Source of the DNA: Candidatus Omnitrophota bacterium
Lineage (GTDB): Bacteria; Omnitrophota; Gorgyraeia; 2-02-FULL-51-18; JAGOUK01
Reading direction: 5' to 3'
Assembly: GCA_020058965.1 (NCBI GenBank)
Contig: JAGVCY010000111.1
Coordinates: 1 to 6,008 of the forward strand
Length of the DNA stretch: 6,008 nucleotides
The notes beneath the pieces are model-generated. The model made no database searches. It was not told where the DNA came from and saw only the letters and a list, made by a program, of their open reading frames with translations. Shown here piece after piece: positions 1-5,043 of this stretch. The translations under genes and the position numbers were made by a program. Position 1 is the first letter of the stretch; each line of letters starts with the position of its first letter.

Positions 1-16
1 ATTGAGCTACGGGCGC
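1..16 (-). tRNA. tRNA 5' end, partial (probably tRNA-Arg)
   Basis: Read on the minus strand, the first 16 bases give GCGCCCG-TA-GCTC-AAT: a 7-nt acceptor strand, T8 A9, the 5' half of the D stem and the start of the D loop of a tRNA. The rest lies beyond the left edge, so the anticodon is not visible. Bacterial tRNA-Arg genes commonly start with this string, so Arg is the best guess from family knowledge. A TATAAT box about 25 bp upstream supports a real gene. Confidence 0.68.
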
Positions 17-41
17 AAAAAGGGTGTGGCGAGAGGACGGT

Positions 42-47
42 ATTATA
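42..47 (-). promoter_or_regulatory. -10 box of the tRNA promoter
   Basis: The minus strand reads TATAAT here, a perfect sigma-70 -10 hexamer. Initiation about 7 nt downstream would fall near base 35, giving a leader of roughly 19 nt before the tRNA 5' end at base 16. I see no good -35 hexamer at 16-18 nt spacing (CCGATT at 17 nt), so the promoter is supported by its -10 box and position only. It overlaps the region just after the TPR gene stop codon. Confidence 0.5.
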
Positions 48-62
48 CACGAGGCGGAGAGA

Positions 63-953
63 TTAATCGGAAAGTTGGGCATCCAACGAAGCAACTTTGG
101 ACCTGACGCGGTCGATCGCGGTTTTGGAATCGGCGGGGGTGAAAAGTTTCAGCGCCTGGCGGTAGGCAGTCAGAGATTTTTTTAATTGGCCTGAATTTTC
201 AAAGGCTTCGGCTAGCAGAAGCCAGGTTTTACGGCGTTCAAAAGGCTCGGCTGTCGCGACTTCCATTTTTTTGACTGCGGATTGCAGAGATTCGGATGCG
301 AGGACGGGATCGCTGTGTTTTTTTAAGTAAATCTCACCCAGGGCGGCGTCCATTTGCCAGCTCAGCGGATTATCCCGACGACCGCGTTCAAGCAGCGTGA
401 TGGCCTCATCCGTGCGGTCAAGATGCGAATCAAGCCAGTAGGCGGTCGTGAGAAGCGCCGTGACATGGTGGGGGTCAAGCTTGCTCGCAGCCGCAAGGAA
501 CGGGATCATCTCGGCGAGCTGACCGCCTTGGGCCTCGCGGTGCTCTGCAGGAGCGACTTGTAGCTTCACGCTAGAAACCCAATCTCGGGCAGAAGCAGAG
601 CCGGCTTCGTGATTGGCTTCGTGATCGGTATCGTGATCCGCATCATGACCATGCTCATGCTGCTCGTGCTCGCCCACCGCTTCATGCTCATGAGCGGTTT
701 CGTGGTCCGCGCGCCCCTCGCTCGCCAAATACCGCCCGCCGCCATGAAAATAAATATCGGCCTTCATGAACGCCAAGTCCCCGATCGCTTCTTTAAACGA
801 CCCGATCGCCCGACCCAGCGGATCTCCGCTCTCGATGGACCCGGGCTCAAGACCGGCCGCTACACCGGCCTGTAGCGGTGCCACCATAAGCCCGGCCGCC
901 GCGAGCCACAAAGCACAGGCAAAGGCGGGAAACAACAAACCGCGGTCACGCAT
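63..953 (-). CDS. TPR-repeat envelope protein with His-rich segment
   Basis: This 296-residue protein is the last gene of the operon. Residues 5-30 form a hydrophobic stretch after MRDR, either a signal peptide (possible cleavage near PLQA-G) or a membrane anchor, so the bulk should lie outside the cytoplasm. Residues 45-80 contain GDLAFMKADIYFHGG. Residues 84-115 are acidic and His-rich, with ten histidines in 32 residues mixed with Asp and Glu, a likely metal-binding linker. From about 145 to 270 there are TPR-like helix pairs, for example AAASKLDPHHVTALLTTAYW, and LLLAEAFENSGQLKKSLTAY with following QALKL. The start codon ATG shares one base with the stop of the permease gene (TGATG), so translation is coupled. 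TPR proteins beside ABC-2 transporters often act as accessory or scaffold subunits; a role with this exporter is inferred. The ligand of the His-rich part is unknown. Confidence 0.78.
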   Translation of the reverse strand: MRDRGLLFPAFACALWLAAAGLMVAPLQAGVAAGLEPGSIESGDPLGRAIGSFKEAIGDLAFMKADIYFHGGGRYLASEGRADHETAHEHEAVGEHEQHEHGHDADHDTDHEANHEAGSASARDWVSSVKLQVAPAEHREAQGGQLAEMIPFLAAASKLDPHHVTALLTTAYWLDSHLDRTDEAITLLERGRRDNPLSWQMDAALGEIYLKKHSDPVLASESLQSAVKKMEVATAEPFERRKTWLLLAEAFENSGQLKKSLTAYRQALKLFTPADSKTAIDRVRSKVASLDAQLSD

Positions 954-1732
954 CAGGCCGTCGTCCCCGCTTTACGGAACTTGAACCAGCCGAGGGTTAA
1001 AAACACCATGACGAAGAGCGCGGCATAAGCGGCGAGACACGCGACCAATCCGGCCGACAGTGCGGGCCAGTCATGAATAAATCGTGTCCTCATATCAAAG
1101 AATTCAAAGTGCGGCAAGGCCGAATACACCGCCCACAGCACATACCGGCCCGGCAACGGAACTTGCGCGGTTGACGAAAGCAGCGTGCCGCCGTAAATAT
1201 TCATCATGAAAAATAGCAGTAGCGTCACCAAAACATTGGCCGCCGTTGTCAGATAGGCCGACAGCCCTACCGATAGCGCCGCGAGCACCGCCAGGGCGAA
1301 TAAAAAAAGCACAAAGGTCTGGACGGCCAATACCATCGGCAATCCGCCTGCCTTCATCCAGGCAAAAGCCGCAAAAAGCACAAAAAACACCGTGAAGCAC
1401 GCAGCCGTGGCCGCAAAACTTCCGGCAAATTTTCCAAACATCACTTCGAACCGCCCGATGGGCTTGGAGAGCAGGACTCCGAGCGTTCGGTTCTGCAGCT
1501 CCGATGGCAACTGCCGTGCCGCAAGCCCCGAACCCAGCACCGCCGAAAAAATAAACGCGAGCGCCAACCCTATTTCGAGCAGGTAGCGATGTACATTGGA
1601 AATCTGATAGAACTCGATCCGCGACGCGTAAGCCAGGAGCACCACGCCAAAAAAGAGCGCGACATAAAAGTCCTTTTTTCTAAAGGCCTCCAAAATAACA
1701 AGTCGCGCCACCGCACTGATACGCCGAATCAT
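953..1732 (-). CDS. ABC-2 type transporter permease
   Basis: This 259-residue integral membrane protein has about six hydrophobic segments (roughly residues 22-38, 52-72, 103-125, 132-160, 163-180 and 225-250). Residues 75-104 carry the ABC-2 family pattern: an acidic residue, RTLGVLLSKPIGRFEVMFGK, then AG. In this family the region is a cytoplasmic coupling element that contacts the ATPase. LPHFEFFDMR at 206-215 also resembles the segment before the last membrane helix in related permeases. The length is normal for a single-domain permease, which would work as a dimer. It overlaps the upstream ATPase gene by 4 nt (ATGA) and the downstream TPR gene by 1 nt, so it is clearly the membrane partner of that ATPase. 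Family knowledge points to export of an unknown substrate. Confidence 0.92.
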   Translation of the reverse strand: MIRRISAVARLVILEAFRKKDFYVALFFGVVLLAYASRIEFYQISNVHRYLLEIGLALAFIFSAVLGSGLAARQLPSELQNRTLGVLLSKPIGRFEVMFGKFAGSFAATAACFTVFFVLFAAFAWMKAGGLPMVLAVQTFVLFLFALAVLAALSVGLSAYLTTAANVLVTLLLFFMMNIYGGTLLSSTAQVPLPGRYVLWAVYSALPHFEFFDMRTRFIHDWPALSAGLVACLAAYAALFVMVFLTLGWFKFRKAGTTA

Positions 1733-2463
1733 CGCGCGCCCCCGTCCGCGTTTTTGATCGTATCAATAAAGAACCGCTCCAAATTGTGTTCCTTGCCGGC
1801 CAGCACGGATTCCACCGAGCCGGTCTTGATGATTTTTCCGTTTTTTATGATCGCGATCGTATCGCACAGCAATTCCGCTTCCGAGAGCTCGTGAGAAGAG
1901 AAAAAAATTGTTTTGCCTTGATGCCGCAGATCTTTGAGCAGACTTCTCAGGTCCATCCGCGCGATCGGATCGAGTCCGGAAGTCGGCTCATCCAGGATCA
2001 GCGTGTCCGGGTCGTGGATGAGCGCCTGCGCCAGACTGATTTTTTGCGTCATTCCTTTTGAAAAAGTTTTGATCTGTCGGTTGCGTACTTCCCACATTCC
2101 GACGAGCTTGAGCAGCTCTTCGATCCGCCGCGTCAGAAGCCCGCGCTCCACGCCGCAGATATCCCCGTAAAACCGGAGGATTTCCATCGGAGTCAAAAAG
2201 CGGTAGTACATCGCCTCTTCGGGCAAAAAACCGATGCGCCGCCGCGCGGACGGATGGTCGGGCGAAACTCCGTGGACAAGAACTTCGCCGGAAGCGGGTT
2301 GGATGAGGCCGAGCAGGGATTTGATCGTCGTGCTTTTTCCAGCCCCGTTGGGCCCTAAAAAGCCGAACATTTCGCCGGCCCGGACCTTCAAATCCAGTCC
2401 ATCAAGCGTCGTTTTGGTTCCGAAGCTGACCCGAAGGGCCCGGCATTCAAGCGCATAATTCAT
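1729..2463 (-). CDS. ABC transporter ATP-binding protein
   Basis: This 244-residue ATPase powers the permease encoded next to it. Visible motifs are the Walker A loop GPNGAGKST (37-45), the signature region FSKGMTQK (134-141, a KGM variant of LSGGQ), Walker B TLILDEP (154-160), the D-loop SGLDP (162-166) and the switch histidine in SSHELSE (H191). At the Q-loop position the protein reads IGFLPEE (77-83), with no Gln where LPQ is usual; this variant is common in the multidrug/Na+ export-type (DrrA/NatA-like) subfamily. The length is normal for a single nucleotide-binding domain. The ATG at 2461-2463 is preceded by GGAGG at 2477-2481, 13 nt upstream, or by the overlapping GGGGG at about 10 nt. 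The gene begins 31 bp after the stop of the upstream membrane protein. The substrate cannot be read from the ATPase. Confidence 0.96.
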   Translation of the reverse strand: MNYALECRALRVSFGTKTTLDGLDLKVRAGEMFGFLGPNGAGKSTTIKSLLGLIQPASGEVLVHGVSPDHPSARRRIGFLPEEAMYYRFLTPMEILRFYGDICGVERGLLTRRIEELLKLVGMWEVRNRQIKTFSKGMTQKISLAQALIHDPDTLILDEPTSGLDPIARMDLRSLLKDLRHQGKTIFFSSHELSEAELLCDTIAIIKNGKIIKTGSVESVLAGKEHNLERFFIDTIKNADGGAR

Positions 2464-2494
2464 TTTAAGAAATCCCCCTCCATTCCCGCCAAGA

Positions 2495-2575
2495 TCAATG
2501 ACTGCGCCCCGAAGGGTCCGAATGGTCTGAATGATCTAAGTGATTTGAGTGACCCGCGCAGCCCGAGTGATGTAC
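2495..2575 (-). repeat. Degenerate 9-nt repeat encoding the His-rich tail
   Basis: The 3' end of the membrane protein gene is built of loosely repeated 9-nt units. On the minus strand, GATCATTCA, GACCATTCG and GACCCTTCG follow one another and encode D-H-S, D-H-S and D-P-S. The reading frame stays open through the tract to the TGA. Such tracts expand and contract easily, so tail length may vary between relatives. Confidence 0.55.
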
Positions 2576-3217
2576 TTTTTCGTGAAGGTACTCGTCGCGA
2601 ATCCGGACAAATATGAGCGGCACGGCAATATCCCCCGCGATGCACGGGATCACCAGCGCCGTAAAAAGGGTGAGGCCGATGACCGCAAGCGCACGCGCGT
2701 CGACGACCGGAACAAAACTCATGAGGTACAGCGTGGAAGCGGCCGTCGCGATCAAAATGTGCAGGAGGTGAAACTCCCGATTGCAATGGCCGAAGAATTT
2801 AAAGCCGCAGAGTCCCATCCCCACGCCTGCCACTGCCGACGCCACAACTCCCGCGGGATGCTCCAGGATGCAAAGGTGCAATCCGGCTGTGTACCCAAAA
2901 AGACTCAGGCCCACATAAGGAATGAGGATGTCACTCGCCGTACAAAGCGTGACCGCGCTCACCACCGAAACAGGGATCGCCTTAAAAAGGGAATCTCGAT
3001 ACGATTTAAAGATCGCCACTCCCGCCGCGCCGCTAAAAAAGATGTGCAGCATATGCGCCAAATGGAATTCTTCTTCGCCGAAGTTCAGTTGTCCGCCGAC
3101 CCCCATGCGTGTCGCCAAAACAAACGCGACGCCGGCCGCCACCCCCGTCAGCGTGAACGGCAGATGGGAGATGAATTCCTCCCGGGCATAAGTTTTAAAT
3201 TCACTGAAGCGTTTCAT
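2495..3217 (-). CDS. Multi-pass membrane protein, internally duplicated, His-rich tail
   Basis: I do not recognise this 240-residue protein, the first gene of the operon. About six hydrophobic segments run from residue 18 to 204. Two halves repeat each other. EFHLAHMLHIFF (50-61) matches EFHLLHILIATA (148-159). CTASDILIP (92-100) matches CIAGDIAVP (192-200). The spacing within each half is nearly equal (42 and 44 residues). The repeated residues are potential metal ligands (His, Cys, Asp, Glu) in or next to membrane segments. The tail 211-240 is hydrophilic and has eight His plus one Cys, with HSDHSD-type repeats. This suggests handling of a metal ion, possibly transport, but that is inference. 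The ATG at 3217 is the first possible in-frame Met, because a stop codon lies 9 nt further upstream. No Shine-Dalgarno sequence is visible, and the -10 box sits almost on the start. Confidence 0.72.
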   Translation of the reverse strand: MKRFSEFKTYAREEFISHLPFTLTGVAAGVAFVLATRMGVGGQLNFGEEEFHLAHMLHIFFSGAAGVAIFKSYRDSLFKAIPVSVVSAVTLCTASDILIPYVGLSLFGYTAGLHLCILEHPAGVVASAVAGVGMGLCGFKFFGHCNREFHLLHILIATAASTLYLMSFVPVVDARALAVIGLTLFTALVIPCIAGDIAVPLIFVRIRDEYLHEKVHHSGCAGHSNHLDHSDHSDPSGRSH

Positions 3218-3225
3218 CGGACAAC

Positions 3226-3231
3226 ATTATC
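3226..3231 (-). promoter_or_regulatory. Extended -10 box of the four-gene operon
   Basis: The minus strand reads TGC-GATAAT, an extended -10 element with five of six matches to TATAAT. Initiation about 7 nt downstream would be near base 3219, just 1-2 nt before the ATG at 3217. No clear -35 box is visible. With no Shine-Dalgarno sequence, the first gene would be read from a leaderless or nearly leaderless mRNA. The box position is seen; the start point is inferred. Confidence 0.5.
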
Positions 3232-3250
3232 GCACAAACATCCTCTATGC

Positions 3251-3256
3251 TAGAAT
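3251..3256 (+). promoter_or_regulatory. Extended -10 box of the AsmA-like gene
   Basis: TGC-TAGAAT (3248-3256) is an extended -10 element with five of six matches to TATAAT. Initiation about 7 nt after it falls at base 3263, exactly on the ATG, so the mRNA would be leaderless. A weak -35 candidate, TTATCG, lies 18 nt upstream and overlaps the -10 box of the divergent operon. Polymerase binding at one promoter would therefore block the other. Confidence 0.5.
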
Positions 3257-3262
3257 CTTGGG

Positions 3263-4441
3263 ATGTTTAAAAAAATCCTGATCGCGCTGGTCGTCCTCGC
3301 TCTTTTGGCCCTGCTGGCTTTTGGCCTGGCGGTCCGCAAACTTCCATCTCTGGTGGTTCAGCAACTCCGCCAAACATTGGGGCGGGAGGTGTCCGTGGAA
3401 TCCATCCGACTCGATTTCCCGTTTCGGGCTAAGATGACGGGCCTGCTGATCACCGAGAACGAACCGTTCAAGGGCGAACCGGCTTTTTTTGTCCAAAGCG
3501 CCGTCGCCACAGTCGACCTTCTTCAGATCGTTACTTCCAAAAAACTTGTATTTCTGAATCTGGAACTGACACGCCCGCGGATCATTTTTAGAAAACAGGC
3601 GGGGAAGGTTTATAACGCGTTTCGGTTGAAACCGGCTGAAGTTAGAACGACCGGAGTCGGCGCTCCTTCCGGAAGCGCGGCCTCACCCGTTTTGCTTCCG
3701 ATCGAGTTCAAGCGCATTTTGATCCGAGACGGCGAGCTTCAGCTGATGGACTACGATGTGGATCACAAGGGCTTCGTGATCAGCCTGCTGCGCGTAACAG
3801 CCGAGATCGAAGACCTGACGCTTCCGTCCGACAATCGCCGCATCTCATTTGCGCTCGAATCCTTTTTGGATCAGGGCCGTGACACCCCCGCGGCACATCT
3901 GACTTTTTCGGGTGATTGGCGCCGCGTAACGATGGACGGAAAAGCGGAGATGAAGCTCACCGGCCTGTCCCTGCCTTACTTCAGCCCCTACACGGCGTTT
4001 GTCACACCGGCTCAGATCTCCGACGGTGAGTTCGACCTCGCCGCGACAGCCCAAAGCCGCGAGGGTGATTTGACCGCAAATTCCCGTTGGTCCCTCCGTC
4101 GGCTGGCCTTCGCCAAAACGGAAGCCGGTGACGAGCTGTTTGGCTTTGATGCCAATGCGATCAAAAATATTTTAACCGGAGGCTCCGGCAACATCAGCCT
4201 GGATCTGGTGCTGCGAATGAATTTAAGGGACCGCAAGACCCCCTTCGGAACGATCCTCCGCAAGAGTCTAAGGTCCTCCATCAAGGTCAATTTTTTAACC
4301 AGCTTCAACTCGGCCGTCCAAAGCACCGTCAGCCAGATCGTCACCGAGATTTCAGATCCTTCCAAAAAGCAGAATTGGAAAGACCTGATCAAAAAAAACA
4401 AACTCGAAGATGTCGTCAACAAAGTGATGGGTCAGCAATAA
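3263..4441 (+). CDS. AsmA-like membrane-anchored protein
   Basis: This 392-residue protein has one N-terminal hydrophobic helix (residues 4-24, after MFKK) and a long soluble, beta-rich remainder expected in the periplasm. The start of that region follows the AsmA/DUF748-type layout: GREVSVESIRLDFPFRAKMT (40-59) followed by GLLI, then PAFFVQSAVATVDLLQI (73-89), LVFLNLELTRPRIIFRK (95-111) and a GKVYNAF segment (114-120). A second pattern, ILIRDGELQLMDYD (152-165), resembles the 'i.dG.l.l.D' element of the family. AsmA-like proteins act in envelope lipid homeostasis or outer-membrane assembly, and this one is shorter than classical AsmA. The C-terminus (365-392) is Lys-rich. The ATG at 3263 follows an in-frame stop at 3251 and has no strong Shine-Dalgarno sequence. 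It is divergent from the ABC operon and has no visible operon partner. Exact function unknown. Confidence 0.7.
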   Translation: MFKKILIALVVLALLALLAFGLAVRKLPSLVVQQLRQTLGREVSVESIRLDFPFRAKMTGLLITENEPFKGEPAFFVQSAVATVDLLQIVTSKKLVFLNLELTRPRIIFRKQAGKVYNAFRLKPAEVRTTGVGAPSGSAASPVLLPIEFKRILIRDGELQLMDYDVDHKGFVISLLRVTAEIEDLTLPSDNRRISFALESFLDQGRDTPAAHLTFSGDWRRVTMDGKAEMKLTGLSLPYFSPYTAFVTPAQISDGEFDLAATAQSREGDLTANSRWSLRRLAFAKTEAGDELFGFDANAIKNILTGGSGNISLDLVLRMNLRDRKTPFGTILRKSLRSSIKVNFLTSFNSAVQSTVSQIVTEISDPSKKQNWKDLIKKNKLEDVVNKVMGQQ

Positions 4442-4490
4442 GCCCGCCACAAATCCGGCAAATCACAACAAATTCAACAAATCCGATTTC
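4442..4490. other. Intergenic segment after the AsmA-like gene
   Basis: This A-rich, repetitive spacer has the 9-mer ACAAATCCG twice (4449-4457 and 4477-4485) with ACA/CAA runs between. A small palindrome, AAATC-C-GATTT, lies at 4479/4480-4490. I see no coding potential and no clear GC-rich hairpin with a T tract, so no intrinsic terminator for the AsmA-like gene can be called. Confidence 0.4.
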
Positions 4491-4519
4491 TTGAGTTCTC
4501 CCCTCCGTTGAAGTATAGT
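4491..4519 (+). promoter_or_regulatory. Sigma-70-type promoter for tRNA-His
   Basis: TTGAGT (4491-4496, four of six to TTGACA) and TATAGT (4514-4519, five of six to TATAAT) are separated by exactly 17 nt. Initiation would be near 4526. The transcript would pass through the 107-nt palindrome and then the tRNA-His gene. This is the best -35/-10 pair seen in the window. Confidence 0.72.
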
Positions 4520-4545
4520 GTCCCCCTGCTTTTCAATATCGATCC

Positions 4546-4652
4546 GCAGTCTGCTCAAAAGGTAGCGTATGCGAGGCGCGAGGGGGCGCCGCGTGGTATT
4601 CCCACGCAAGCTCCCGAGCAACGAAGCAGACGCTGCCTTTTCAGCAGACTGC
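4546..4652. repeat. 107-bp palindrome with 27-nt arms (MITE/REP-like)
   Basis: The left arm 4546-4572 and right arm 4626-4652 are inverted copies. 24 of 27 positions pair, one more is a G-U wobble in RNA (4563/4635), and the two mismatches are 4556/4642 and 4569/4629. Both outer ends carry GCAG-N-CTGC. At the centre a second hairpin, GCGTGG-TATTC-CCACGC (4591-4607), is exactly in register with the arms. Sequence between the arms is mostly unpaired apart from a 3-4 bp GGG/CCC step. No target-site duplication is obvious. The element sits between the promoter and the tRNA, ending 4 nt before the tRNA-His G-1. It may be a small non-autonomous mobile element, a REP-type repeat, or a structured leader RNA. 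Confidence 0.8.
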
Positions 4653-4656
4653 ACAT

Positions 4657-4734
4657 GGTGGGCGTAGCTCAGTTGGTTAGAGCGCAAGATTGTGGCTCTT
4701 GAGGTCGCGGGTTCAAATCCCGTCGCTCACCCCA
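4657..4734 (+). tRNA. tRNA-His (anticodon GTG), CCA encoded
   Basis: All arms can be drawn. The acceptor strand 4658-4664 pairs with 4724-4730 (one G-U). The D stem is GCTC/GAGC (4667-4670, 4680-4683). The anticodon stem CAAGA/TCTTG surrounds the loop TTGTGGC with anticodon GTG at 4692-4694. The T stem is 4707-4711/4719-4723 with loop TTCAAAT. The encoded CCA is 4732-4734. G at 4657 opposite C73 (4731) is the extra G-1/C73 pair that is the identity mark of bacterial tRNA-His. Only 4 nt separate its 5' end from the palindrome, so 5' processing would take place next to a large hairpin. A run of six T follows directly. Confidence 0.97.
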
Positions 4735-4740
4735 TTTTTT

Positions 4741-4766
4741 CCTCTCACGAGGGCTCATCCGAGAGG
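4741..4766. repeat. Small inverted repeat after tRNA-His
   Basis: CCTCTC and GAGAGG (6 bp) enclose a 14-nt loop. It lies after the T run, not before it, so it does not form a standard intrinsic terminator on the plus strand. Its role is unknown. Confidence 0.4.
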
Positions 4767-4798
4767 AATAAGGTTCCGGTTCATCGCACAAATGCGGG

Positions 4799-4850
4799 TT
4801 TCCCCATGTCTTTGAAACATCGCGAGATGCGTGATCTTTGCATGGGGAAA
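4799..4850. repeat. 10-bp perfect inverted repeat with inner hairpin
   Basis: TTTCCCCATG (4799-4808) and CATGGGGAAA (4841-4850) are perfect inverted copies around a 32-nt interior. The interior contains a second stem, CATC-GCGA-GATG (4818-4829). On either strand there is no T tract directly after the stem, so a terminator is unlikely. It could be a binding site for a dimeric protein, a recombination site, or a structured RNA tail. Confidence 0.6.
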
Positions 4851-4948
4851 ATCCTGAATTTTTCAAATTTCGTAATCATCCGCTAAAGCCAGCCATGAAC
4901 TCGTCCGTCTACCTCCAAAATAAGCCCAATCATCTCAAAACCGGCTCG

Positions 4949-4969
4949 TAGTAAACGATTCCTAGTAAA
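4949..4969. repeat. TAGTAAA direct repeats, 14-nt period
   Basis: TAGTAAACGA (4949-4958) and TAGTAAATGA (4963-4972) agree at nine of ten positions with a 14-nt offset. A perfect palindrome, TGTGTACACA, follows at 4976-4985. The cluster lies about 60-95 bp beyond the recombinase stop codon. The pair is short enough to be chance. Confidence 0.35.
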
Positions 4970-4986
4970 TGACTATGTGTACACAC

Positions 4987-5026
4987 GTCATTGCGAGGCC
5001 CGCCCCCGGCGGGCCGAAGCAATCTC
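4987..5026. repeat. Dispersed-type palindromic repeat (CGTCATTGCGAG...GAAGCAATCTC)
   Basis: The ends, CGTCATTGCGAG and GAAGCAATCTC, match a palindromic intergenic repeat that I recall as widespread in unrelated bacterial genomes. An outer stem ATTGC/GCAAT (4990-4994/5019-5023) and a perfect 8-bp inner stem GGCCCGCC/GGCGGGCC (4997-5004/5008-5015) with a CCC loop make a strong hairpin. It lies 17 bp after the recombinase stop codon. On that strand it could slow or protect the 3' end of the mRNA, although no T tract follows. Confidence 0.7.
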
Positions 5027-5043
5027 CCAGAGGACCGATTCTG

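Larger units (their letters stand above)
4735..5043. other. Gene-free stretch between tRNA-His and recombinase
   Basis: No convincing gene is present. In order it holds a T6 run (4735-4740), a CCTCTC/GAGAGG stem (4741-4746/4761-4766), a small CGCA-CAAA-TGCG hairpin (4785-4796), a 10-bp dyad (4799-4808/4841-4850), TAGTAAA direct repeats (4949-4955, 4963-4969), the palindrome TGTGTACACA (4976-4985) and a dispersed-type repeat hairpin (4987-5026). The boundary between chromosomal tRNA region and the recombinase-bearing element probably lies here, but I cannot fix it. Confidence 0.6.

Noticed and set aside
609..704. CRISPR-like or tandem repeat array in the TPR gene
   Set aside because: The repetition is a low-complexity His/Asp/Glu coding tract in frame with the protein, without regular repeat-spacer structure.
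2549..3253. 234-residue open frame on the plus strand
   Set aside because: It lies fully antisense to the membrane protein gene, has a very Arg/Lys/His-rich composition with no domain, and no ribosome binding site. The opposite strand encodes a coherent membrane protein with repeated motifs.
4546..4652. Integron attC site
   Set aside because: The ends read GCAGTCTGC/GCAGACTGC and lack the RYYYAAC and GTTRRRY core sites; no integron integrase or cassette is present.
4719..4740. Intrinsic terminator formed by the tRNA-His 3' end and the T6 run
   Set aside because: The T run follows the tRNA directly, and only the tRNA stems could act as the hairpin. Termination here is possible, but the sequence does not show a separate terminator.
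4669..4866. Minus-strand reading frame across the tRNA with RRDLNPRPQEPQSCALTN
   Set aside because: This peptide type is the well-known false translation of the antisense strand of tRNA genes; here it exactly covers tRNA-His.
4508..4886. Plus-strand frames reading VGVAQLVRAQDCGS and ALEVAGSNPVAHP
   Set aside because: These are sense-strand translations of tRNA-His and the palindrome. They are common database artefacts and not proteins.
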